Origin: JAJZQH01 sp041658465
GTDB taxonomy: Bacteria; UBA10199; 2-02-FULL-44-16; JAAZCA01
NCBI GenBank assembly: GCA_041658465.1
Contig: JBBAAC010000024.1
Span: 1-18,007 of the forward strand
Direction: 5' to 3'
Length of the DNA: 18,007 nt
Under the pieces are notes generated by a model. That model made no database searches, was not told where the DNA came from, and saw nothing but the letters and a program-made list of their open reading frames with translations. Within the stretch, counting starts at the first letter, position 1. The number at the start of each line of letters is the position of its first letter. Both the position numbers and the translations under genes were made by a program. Shown piece after piece: positions 1-6,635 of the stretch.

Positions 1-641
1 GCGAGAATAGCGGGGTTGGATATCTTATAGCCGTTCAGATGCAGGATCGGGAGCACGGCTCCGTCCGTGATCGGATTGAGGAACTTGTCGGAGTGCCAGG
101 CAGCGGCCATGGGTCCTGTTTCCGCCTCGCCATCGCCGACCACGCAGGTCACGATGAGATCGGGGTTGTCGAACGCCGCGCCGAACGCATGCGAAATCGC
201 GTACCCGAGCTCGCCGCCTTCGTGAATGGAGCCGGGTGTCTCAGGGGCCACATGGCTTGGGATGCCGCCGGGGAACGAGAACTGCTTGAAAAGCCGCTTC
301 ATGCCCTCGGCATCCTGCGAGATGTCCGGATAGAACTCGCTGTAGGTCCCCTCGAGATAGGTGTTCGCGACCATGGCAGGGCCGCCGTGCCCCGGCCCGG
401 CTATGTAGATCATGTTCAGATCCTGCTCCTTGATGGCTCGGTTGAGATGCACGTAGATGAAGTTGAGCCCTGGTGTTGTGCCCCAGTGGCCGAGCAGCCT
501 GGGCTTGATGTGCTCGATCGTCAGCGGCTCGCGAAGCAGCGGGTTGTCATAGAGATAGATCTGTCCGACGGACAGGTAGTTGGCCGCGCGCCAATAAGCG
601 TCCATCAGTCTCAGCTGTTCTTTTGAGAGCGGTCTCTTCAT
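1..641 (-). CDS. xfp: Phosphoketolase, N-terminal part (cut by window edge)
   Basis: Phosphoketolase is a cytoplasmic thiamine-diphosphate enzyme that splits xylulose-5-phosphate (and often fructose-6-phosphate) with phosphate to give acetyl-phosphate and an aldose phosphate. The reverse strand encodes 213 codons from ATG 641 before the window ends; the full family protein is about 800 residues, so roughly a quarter is present. Visible family signatures are GHWGTTPGLNF, AGPGHGGPAM, the FPGGIPSH segment, SIHEGGELGYA, and the ThDP/metal-binding GDGEAETGP followed by AAAWHSDKFLNP. The start is supported by GGAGG five bases upstream of the ATG. The gene is divergent from the lysine-pathway fusion at 941. 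Xfp and Xpk specificity cannot be told apart from this fragment. No acetate kinase or phosphotransacetylase gene is visible nearby. Function is near certain; substrate preference is not. Confidence 0.95.
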   Translation of the reverse strand, partial: MKRPLSKEQLRLMDAYWRAANYLSVGQIYLYDNPLLREPLTIEHIKPRLLGHWGTTPGLNFIYVHLNRAIKEQDLNMIYIAGPGHGGPAMVANTYLEGTYSEFYPDISQDAEGMKRLFKQFSFPGGIPSHVAPETPGSIHEGGELGYAISHAFGAAFDNPDLIVTCVVGDGEAETGPMAAAWHSDKFLNPITDGAVLPILHLNGYKISNPAIL

Positions 642-733
642 GATTGCCTCCGAAGTTGCGAGATGAATATCATCACTGATCCGGGCTTGCAACTTCCCTT
701 AAAGATAGATAGTCCCTGCCTCTTACGGGAGGC

Positions 734-763
734 ATTATTGATGATTGCAGAATATAGTGACAA
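734..763 (-). promoter_or_regulatory. Candidate sigma70-type promoter for the phosphoketolase gene
   Basis: On the reverse strand, TTGTCA (758-763, 5 of 6 matches to TTGACA) is followed after 18 bases by AATAAT (734-739, 5 of 6 to TATAAT), pointing at the phosphoketolase start at 641. A small GCCTC/GAGGC stem lies just downstream at 718-733. The same pattern occurs in mirror image on the other side of the repeat at 782-870, so these sequences could instead be the outer ends of a larger inverted repeat. No transcription evidence is available. Confidence 0.35.
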
Positions 764-781
764 CTGGCAGCAAATCTTTCT

Positions 782-870
782 CCCCTCCTTTGTAAGGAGG
801 GGTAAGGGGAGGTAGATCATTGTTGCATCTGCAATCTACCCCTCCCATCCTCCCCTTACAAAGGGGAGGA
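782..870. repeat. Palindromic dispersed repeat, copy 1
   Basis: This is a long imperfect inverted repeat of about 89 bases. The left arm begins CCCCTCCTTTGTAAGGAGG and runs to GGTAGATC. The right arm runs from ATCTACCCCTCCC to CTTACAAAGGGGAGG. Each arm also contains its own small hairpin (CTCCTT-TGT-AAGGAG; CTCCCCTT-ACA-AAGGGGAG). Three further copies lie at 12610-12697, 14143-14220 and 14575-14677. Copy 1 sits between two divergent genes. It carries no transposase and looks like a MITE-like or REP-like element. A spurious short reverse-strand reading frame (638-820) starts inside it. Confidence 0.9.
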
Positions 871-875
871 GTTGG

Positions 876-905
876 TTGTCACAATATTTTCCAGGACTCA
901 ATAAG
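876..905 (+). promoter_or_regulatory. Candidate promoter for the lysine-pathway fusion gene
   Basis: TTGTCA (876-881) is followed after 18 bases by AATAAG (900-905, 4 of 6 to the -10 consensus). It lies 35 bases upstream of the preferred ATG at 941 and mirrors the candidate phosphoketolase promoter at 734-763. The -10 box is weak. The two sites share the TTGTCAC and TCAATAA ends and an ATATT core. Confidence 0.3.
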
Positions 906-940
906 ATAGCCGTGTGGCTTCAAGTGGAGGGGAGACGAAT

Positions 941-3541
941 ATGGTCTCAGTCAGGAATCCATGGGTGGTGCTTAAATTCGGCGGAACGAGCGTTGCCACC
1001 GCTGCCTGCTGGCAGACCATAGCCTCGATAGTCCGCAAGCGCTGCAAAGAGGGCGCAAGGTGCCTCGTCGTCTGCTCGGCGATTGCCGGCATATCGAACG
1101 AGCTGGAGCTGCTCATCGCAGAGTCGATCGAGGGCCGCCATGAACCGGTTCTCAGGGAGATCGCGGCAAGGCATAAAGCGCTCGCAACGGAGATGGGAGT
1201 CGAGAGCCGCGAGGTCGATCTGCTCATGGAGGAGCTCTTAAGGCTCTCCACGGGCGCATCGCTCGTCCGTGAGGCCAGCCCCAGGCTCAGGGCGCAGATC
1301 ATGGCCATAGGCGAACTCGCGTCCACGCGCCTCGGCGCTGCATACCTTGCGAGGCAGGGGATTCCCACGGCGTGGCGCGATGCGAGGGAGCTGCTCGTAA
1401 GCGACGAGTCGCGCGTGCGGAGCGAGCGGCATCGCTACCTCTCTGCGAGCTGCAGCACCGAGAGGGATCAGCGCCTTATCGACGAATTCAATGCGTTGGG
1501 CGAAAAGGTCATACTCACGCAGGGGTTCATCGCGAGAAACGGCGAGGGCAGCACCGTCCTGCTCGGCCGCGGCGGATCGGACGTGTCGGCCGCATATCTG
1601 GCCGCGCGCCTGGGCGCAGCGCGCTGCGAGATATGGACGGACGTGCCGGGCATGTACACCGCGAATCCCAGGCAGGTGCCGCAGGCGAAGCTGCTAAAGG
1701 CGCTGGATTACGATGAGGCGCAGGAGATCGCTTCCTCCGGCGCCAAGGTGCTCCACCCGCGCACGATCGCGCCGGTAAGGCAGCACGGGATACCCCTGCA
1801 TATACTCAGCGTGGCGCATCCGGATGCACAGGGCACGGTGATCAGCGCGGACGCCGCGAAATCGGAAGGGCAGATCAAGGCGATCGCGGCCAGGAGCGGG
1901 ATCACGCTCATATCGATGGACACGATCGACATGTGGCAGCAGGTCGGGTTTCTCGCCGATGTCTTCAGCTGTTTTTCGCGGCATGGGCTTTCCATCGATC
2001 TCATCTCGACATCCGAATCAAACGTCACAGTGACTCTCGATCGCGCCACTAACGTGCTGGATCAGTCTAAGAGAGATGCCTTGCTTTCCGAGCTCAAGCA
2101 GTTCTGCAGCGTGCGCATCGTAGACTCGTGTGCATGCTTGAGTCTGGTGGGCAGGAACATCAAATCCATATGGCACAGGCTGGGCCCGGCGCTTGAGGTC
2201 TTCGAGGCGCAGCGCGTCTACATGGTTTCGCAGGCGGCGAATGACCTCAACCTTACGTTTGTGGTGGACGACGACCAGGCGGAGAGACTCACGCAGGAGC
2301 TGCATGGTCAGCTCTTCAGGTATCGCGGGGACGATGAGCTCTTCGGAAGGAGCTGGATGGAGCTCAACGCAGAGGGATCGCCCCGGCCGTCGCAGATACC
2401 CTGGTGGCGTCTGCGCCGCGACGAACTCCTCAAAATCGCCGGCAGCGGGACGCCGATCTACGTATATGATGAGGCCACTGTCCGGAAGCGGTTGGACGAT
2501 CTTGCTCGCATGGAGTCGATCGACCGGTGGTTCTATTCGATCAAGGCGAACAGAAACCCCGACGTCCTGAAGGCGGTCTACGATGCGGGCGTGGGCTTTG
2601 AATGCGTCTCGCCGCGCGAGATCGAGCATGTGCAGGGGCTTTTCAGGGGCATCGATCCCAAACGCATCCTCTTCACGCCCAACTTCGCCGGGAGAGAGGA
2701 GTACGAGTTCGCGTACGAGCGCGGCACCCTTGTGACGCTCGACAATATCTATCCGCTTAAGGCGTGGGCCCCCGCGTTTCAGGGCCGCGAGGTGCTCGTG
2801 AGGATCGATCCGGGCGAGGGCAAGGGGCACCACAAATACGTGCACACGGCCGGGGCCAAATCGAAGTTCGGGGTGTGGCCGTCGCAGCTGGATGAACTCG
2901 CAGCCCTCCTCGCAGGTTGCGGCGCAACGGTCACAGGGCTGCATGCGCATGTGGGCAGCAATATCTTTGCGCCGGACACATGGAGCAAAACGGCGCTCTT
3001 CCTGGCGTCTATCGCCGAGCGCTTTCCAAATGTTCGAGCGCTCGATGTGGGCGGCGGACTCGGCGTCGTGGAGATGCCGGGACAGCAGCCGCTCGACATC
3101 GTTCTGCTGGATCGCAATCTCGCGGCGTTCAAGTGCGCGCATCCGCGCTTTGAGCTCTGGATGGAACCGGGCAGATACGTGGTGGCTGAGGCGGGCGTGC
3201 TCCTGGCGCGCGCTACACAGACAAAAAAGAAGGGCGAGTATAATTACATAGGCCTTGATGCCGGCATGAACACGCTGATCCGGCCTGCCCTCTACGGCGC
3301 GTACCATGAGATCGTGAACCTCTCGCGCATAGATGAGCCTGCGAACGAGATAGCGACGATCGTGGGGCCGATCTGCGAGTCAGGTGATATACTGGGGTAT
3401 GAGCGGCGGATGCCGGTTACGAGCGACGGCGACGTGCTCCTCATAGCAACTGCCGGGGCCTACGGACACGTGATGAGTTCTGCCTATAATCTTAGAGGCC
3501 CGGCGAAAGAGCTCTTCCTCATAAATTCAATATGCGCATGA
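941..3541 (+). CDS. lysAC: Bifunctional aspartate kinase / diaminopimelate decarboxylase
   Basis: One 866-residue chain carries two lysine-pathway enzymes. Residues 1 to about 310 are aspartokinase: K12-FGGTSV, then GRGGSDVSAAYLAARLGA, WTDVPGMYTANPR and SSGAKVLHPRTI. ACT-type regulatory sequence follows to about 470, suggesting amino-acid feedback. Residues about 490-866 are diaminopimelate decarboxylase: YSIKANRNPD with the PLP lysine at K535, HAHVGSNI, DVGGGLGV from D702, EPGRYVVAEAG, the catalytic CESGD at C812, and GAYGHVMSSAYN. The decarboxylase converts meso-diaminopimelate to lysine. An in-frame GTG at 914 is possible, but ATG 941 has GGAGGGGAG in good position and is preferred. This domain order is known from other bacteria such as Xanthomonadaceae. 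The stop overlaps the converging barrel gene by 15 bases. Confidence 0.95.
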   Translation: MVSVRNPWVVLKFGGTSVATAACWQTIASIVRKRCKEGARCLVVCSAIAGISNELELLIAESIEGRHEPVLREIAARHKALATEMGVESREVDLLMEELLRLSTGASLVREASPRLRAQIMAIGELASTRLGAAYLARQGIPTAWRDARELLVSDESRVRSERHRYLSASCSTERDQRLIDEFNALGEKVILTQGFIARNGEGSTVLLGRGGSDVSAAYLAARLGAARCEIWTDVPGMYTANPRQVPQAKLLKALDYDEAQEIASSGAKVLHPRTIAPVRQHGIPLHILSVAHPDAQGTVISADAAKSEGQIKAIAARSGITLISMDTIDMWQQVGFLADVFSCFSRHGLSIDLISTSESNVTVTLDRATNVLDQSKRDALLSELKQFCSVRIVDSCACLSLVGRNIKSIWHRLGPALEVFEAQRVYMVSQAANDLNLTFVVDDDQAERLTQELHGQLFRYRGDDELFGRSWMELNAEGSPRPSQIPWWRLRRDELLKIAGSGTPIYVYDEATVRKRLDDLARMESIDRWFYSIKANRNPDVLKAVYDAGVGFECVSPREIEHVQGLFRGIDPKRILFTPNFAGREEYEFAYERGTLVTLDNIYPLKAWAPAFQGREVLVRIDPGEGKGHHKYVHTAGAKSKFGVWPSQLDELAALLAGCGATVTGLHAHVGSNIFAPDTWSKTALFLASIAERFPNVRALDVGGGLGVVEMPGQQPLDIVLLDRNLAAFKCAHPRFELWMEPGRYVVAEAGVLLARATQTKKKGEYNYIGLDAGMNTLIRPALYGAYHEIVNLSRIDEPANEIATIVGPICESGDILGYERRMPVTSDGDVLLIATAGAYGHVMSSAYNLRGPAKELFLINSICA

Positions 3542-4675
3542 CAGGCCCATCGCCCCGCCTGCGATCCATTGCCTGGCTGAGCTCTTGGGCGAGACGATGT
3601 CGAACCGTCCTTCGAGCTTGAACTTTACGCCATCGGAGATGAAATGCCCCATACCGAGGGTGATCTCGTGGATCATCTGCTCGGCCCCGGTCAGGTTGAG
3701 GGCCACGTTTCCTGGACCGTTCTGCCAAGACGTGGTGTATCTTGCCACGGCATACCATGCCGGGTCAGGCTCCCAATGGATGTTTATGAGCCCGGCCAGG
3801 TATGATGTGTCTTTGCTGGCCGGGTTGCCTGCGATCGCGTTGTCGCGCTGATAGGTCGCCTCGAGCCCCAGCTGCCATCGCTTGTTTATCCACCATGTGA
3901 GAGTTCCGTCAGCGCCGATGGTCATTGGCCTGTTTCCGCCAGACTCCGGGCCGCCGAAGGGGGACAACGCGAAGGTGCTGGGTTGCGCCTCATCGCCCCA
4001 GGTGACCAGCATCGAGCCGATAAAAGTTTTGAGGTTGTTGTCCTTTAATAAGGAGTCATTGATAAGGCCGTTTACGGCCGCGACCATGACGTCTATGTAA
4101 TCAGACGCCGACCAGGTGAGCATGACGCCGGTGCCCGAGCCAGGTGCGATGAGCCCGCGCCAGATAATGCTCCACGAGACCGTATCGTTATAATAGGCCT
4201 CATAGGGCTCAAAGCCCGGAGGCAGACCGAACCTGCCCACCACCAGCTCCAGGCCATACTTCTTTGAGAGAGTGACTGCCGCGTACGCGTGGCTTAAGGT
4301 GTTCGTTCCGACCTGAGAGCCGGAGTTTGGTCGGCCCACCTGTAAATCCGCTCGAAGCCTCGCGCGGTCGCCGAAGTGCTTTACGATATCGAGCTCCACG
4401 TTCGGCACTGCGATCTCAAAGAAGTCCTCGCCGGGCGTTATGCTGCCGCCGAACGAGGTTATGGGGAGCCACTCTCCCATCGAGCCGCCGGACGAGCCGT
4501 CGTAGGCGACCTCGGTCACCGGGTCGTTACTGAAATGCTGAAAGCCCATGGCCGTGTTGATGTAGCCCGAGAGTTCGAATCCGGCGTTTCGGGAGCGGAC
4601 ATGGCTTTCGTCGCAAAATGCCTTGGCCGGCAGGAAAAAGAGGAGAGTCACGATGATGAGTGTCGTGCGTTTCAT
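3527..4675 (-). CDS. Outer-membrane beta-barrel protein, porin-2 (BBP2/OmpL-like) type
   Basis: This is a 382-residue protein with a Sec signal peptide (MKRTTLIIVTLLFFLPAKA), exported and probably inserted in the outer membrane. The mature part alternates short aromatic and polar strands typical of a barrel. Around the middle it has VVGRFGLPPGFEP, then a segment with SWSIIWRGLIAPGSGTGV. That resembles the 'GK.. P.G.E ... GxR' core of BBP2-type porins. The chain ends in an aromatic residue (Tyr), as barrel proteins usually do. The reading frame stays open upstream to 5080, but that stretch crosses a repeat and lies antisense to the next gene, so ATG 4675 at the signal peptide is chosen. The ribosome site there is weak. 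It is divergent from the VWA gene and converges with lysAC. The substrate is unknown, and the family call rests on pattern resemblance only. Confidence 0.72.
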   Translation of the reverse strand: MKRTTLIIVTLLFFLPAKAFCDESHVRSRNAGFELSGYINTAMGFQHFSNDPVTEVAYDGSSGGSMGEWLPITSFGGSITPGEDFFEIAVPNVELDIVKHFGDRARLRADLQVGRPNSGSQVGTNTLSHAYAAVTLSKKYGLELVVGRFGLPPGFEPYEAYYNDTVSWSIIWRGLIAPGSGTGVMLTWSASDYIDVMVAAVNGLINDSLLKDNNLKTFIGSMLVTWGDEAQPSTFALSPFGGPESGGNRPMTIGADGTLTWWINKRWQLGLEATYQRDNAIAGNPASKDTSYLAGLINIHWEPDPAWYAVARYTTSWQNGPGNVALNLTGAEQMIHEITLGMGHFISDGVKFKLEGRFDIVSPKSSARQWIAGGAMGLSCAY

Positions 4676-4816
4676 CCGAGTATGCGACGTATCTGCCAAG
4701 CTGAAAAGAAAATCAAAGAGATTCGAACCCATCGCCGAGGTGCCAGGATATCCTTGCTCCAGGCAGCTTTTCATCGAGATAGCGCATTGACATTTAATTC
4801 GATGAGGTCCACTGAA

Positions 4817-4885
4817 TGTCACTCTGAGCGGAGCGAAGAGTCCCATGGCAGCATCTGGATTCTTCGGCTGGCGCCCAGAATGACA
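4817..4885. repeat. Second dispersed repeat family, single copy (69 bases)
   Basis: The element starts TGTCACTCTGAGCGGAGCG and ends CCCAGAATGACA. Its ends TGTCACTCTG and CAGAATGACA are inverted repeats with one mismatch. Internally GCGAAGAGTC and GATTCTTCG also pair roughly. I recognise this type from many bacterial and metagenomic genomes, where its translation CHSERSEESH appears in spurious ORFs. It lies between the divergent barrel and VWA genes and stops just before the VWA ribosome-binding site. Only one copy is in this window. Confidence 0.75.
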
Positions 4886-4901
4886 GGATTCGGAGGTGAA
4901 G

Positions 4902-6587
4902 ATGCGCAGTCGAGCAGCGTTCATGGTCCTTTTGTCATTCCTGATTATGTTCTTTATCTCTTCGCAGGCCCGGTCAGCAGAACCTTCCAAATATGTCGAG
5001 ATCATGCTCGATGCCTCGGGCTCCATGTGGGGCCAGATGGGCGGCGAGGCAAAGATCGCGATCGCCAAGAAGGTGCTCACCGAGACCGTGGAAGGGATGA
5101 AGGGGAGGGGGGACCTGGCGATCAGCGTGCGCGTCTACGGACATCAGTTCGACAAGTCCAAGAAGAACTGCCAGGACACAAGGCTCGAGCTGCCATTTGC
5201 CGTGCCTGATCCTGTGAAGGTGCGCGACCTCATCTCCCGTATCAAGGCGCAGGGCCAGACTCCGATAGCGTATTCACTTGGGGAGGCAGGCAAAGATTTT
5301 GCCGGCAGGCAGAGTGCGCAAAAGGTCATCATCCTCATAACAGACGGGCTTGAGTCCTGCGACGGCGACCCGTGCGCTGCTGCAAAGGCGCTGGCTGCTG
5401 CAGGCGTGGGCGTGAAGATGCACGTGGTTGGCTTTGACCTCAAGCCCGGCGAGCTCGAGAAGCTCAAGTGTCTCGTGGATCCGTCAGGCGGCCTGCTCAT
5501 CGCCGCAAAAGATGCGGCACAACTCAAGGGCGCGCTGGATCAGGTCGTGAAAAAGGCGATAAAGGACAACCTCGTGGTCCAGGTGCTGGGCGTGGATAAC
5601 AAACCCATCGCGAGCTACATGGAGGTCTTTGCCGCAGGCACGGACAAGAAGGTGGACAGCGGTTCCACTGCCGAGGCAGGCTCAGGCTCGCGCGAGAAGG
5701 CCGGGTTCAAGCTCCCTGCGGGCACATATGACATCTCTGTGCAGTCTCACGTCACGAGCGAGAGGCAGACGGTGAAGGGCATTGTCGTGAAGGAAGATGA
5801 GGCCACAGAGAAGGTCATCTCCTTTGCGTCAGGAGTCATCACCGGGCTTGCCAAAGATCTCGCGGGCGCGCCGGTGCCAGGCTACCTCGTGGTGGCGCGA
5901 AACGACGGCGTTGAGGACAAGTTCGTGAACGCGGGGCAGAGCGGCGCCAATCCTGCAGCCTTCAGCGTGGTGCCAGGCACGTACAAGCTCAAGATCCAGC
6001 AGGACCGGACAAAGGAGACAAAGGTATTTGACGGCATCGTGATCGCAGCTGGTCAGACCGTTGCCAAGGACGCGGCCTTCGGCGAGGGGAGCGTCAGCTT
6101 TGTTGCCAAGGACACAACGGGCGCACCGGTCGCCACAACTCTCGAGTCGTGGAAGACGCCTGGCGACGAATGGGTCCGCGCAGGCCAGAGCGGGTCTTCG
6201 CCCTTTATATTCTATCTCGCGCCCGGCACATACCGCTTCATGGTCAGCAACGACAAGACTAAGGAGAAGAAGGCTTTCGAGGGGGTGGCGGTCGCCGACA
6301 AACAGGCGATCGTGAAGGAGGTCCCGTTCGGCCATGCGAGACTATCCGTGATGGCGAAGGATGCCTCCGGGGCTCCGGTGCCGGCGAGCATAGAGGTCGC
6401 CCTGGTAGAGCCTGCAGGCACCAGGACCCTCTTCTACGAGGACAGCGGCGCAGAGCCCAGGGTTTTTACAGTGCCGGCTGGGACTCTGAAGATTTCGATA
6501 AAAAACAAGAACACCGGTGCCTACAAGACCCTCGAAAATATAGTCATAACCGACGGGCAGCAGCTGCTCAAAGAGGTCGTTTTCTAG
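4902..6587 (+). CDS. Secreted von Willebrand factor A protein with four tandem beta-type modules
   Basis: The protein has 561 residues. The N-terminal signal peptide (MRSRAAFMVLLSFLIMFFIS, cleavage probably after ARSA near residue 26) directs it to the periplasm or cell surface. Residues about 28-205 form a VWA domain with a complete metal-ion adhesion site: D37-A-S39-G-S41, T120 in GQTPIAYS, and D148 in ITDGLESCDGD. Four modules of about 83-86 residues follow, starting near 223, 310, 396 and 479. Modules 2-4 carry an 'AKD..GAPV' opening, and the modules share a '(P)AGT/PGTY' core and a '.G.. V/I ...Q' ending; these look like carboxypeptidase-regulatory-type or PEGA-like folds. ATG 4902 has GGAGG five bases upstream and is preferred to GTG 4896. 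The binding partner is unknown. The giant kinase gene begins 48 bases downstream, so co-transcription is plausible. Confidence 0.88.
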   Translation: MRSRAAFMVLLSFLIMFFISSQARSAEPSKYVEIMLDASGSMWGQMGGEAKIAIAKKVLTETVEGMKGRGDLAISVRVYGHQFDKSKKNCQDTRLELPFAVPDPVKVRDLISRIKAQGQTPIAYSLGEAGKDFAGRQSAQKVIILITDGLESCDGDPCAAAKALAAAGVGVKMHVVGFDLKPGELEKLKCLVDPSGGLLIAAKDAAQLKGALDQVVKKAIKDNLVVQVLGVDNKPIASYMEVFAAGTDKKVDSGSTAEAGSGSREKAGFKLPAGTYDISVQSHVTSERQTVKGIVVKEDEATEKVISFASGVITGLAKDLAGAPVPGYLVVARNDGVEDKFVNAGQSGANPAAFSVVPGTYKLKIQQDRTKETKVFDGIVIAAGQTVAKDAAFGEGSVSFVAKDTTGAPVATTLESWKTPGDEWVRAGQSGSSPFIFYLAPGTYRFMVSNDKTKEKKAFEGVAVADKQAIVKEVPFGHARLSVMAKDASGAPVPASIEVALVEPAGTRTLFYEDSGAEPRVFTVPAGTLKISIKNKNTGAYKTLENIVITDGQQLLKEVVF

Positions 6588-6635
6588 CGCTGATTTTCCA
6601 CGCAACAATTATATGAAATCGCCGATAAGGCAGGC

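Noticed and set aside
39..626. Forward frame of 195 codons
   Set aside because: It is antisense to the clear phosphoketolase N-terminus, has no recognisable protein features and lacks a ribosome site.
638..820. Reverse frame of 60 codons
   Set aside because: It starts inside repeat copy 1 and covers the likely phosphoketolase promoter and leader; its composition is not protein-like.
2018..3307. Reverse frame of 429 codons inside lysAC
   Set aside because: It is antisense to conserved decarboxylase motifs and is His/Arg-rich as expected from GC-rich shadow frames.
4718..4731. tRNA T-loop-like sequence (GGTTCGAATCTC on the reverse strand)
   Set aside because: The T-stem pairs poorly, and no matching acceptor, D or anticodon stems can be found around it.
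4787..4815. Perfect TTGACA upstream of the VWA gene as a promoter
   Set aside because: No acceptable -10 sequence lies 16-18 bases downstream, so I did not list it as a promoter.
4676..5080. Upstream extension of the barrel protein frame
   Set aside because: It runs through a repeat and antisense to the VWA signal peptide and domain; a clear signal peptide begins at 4675.
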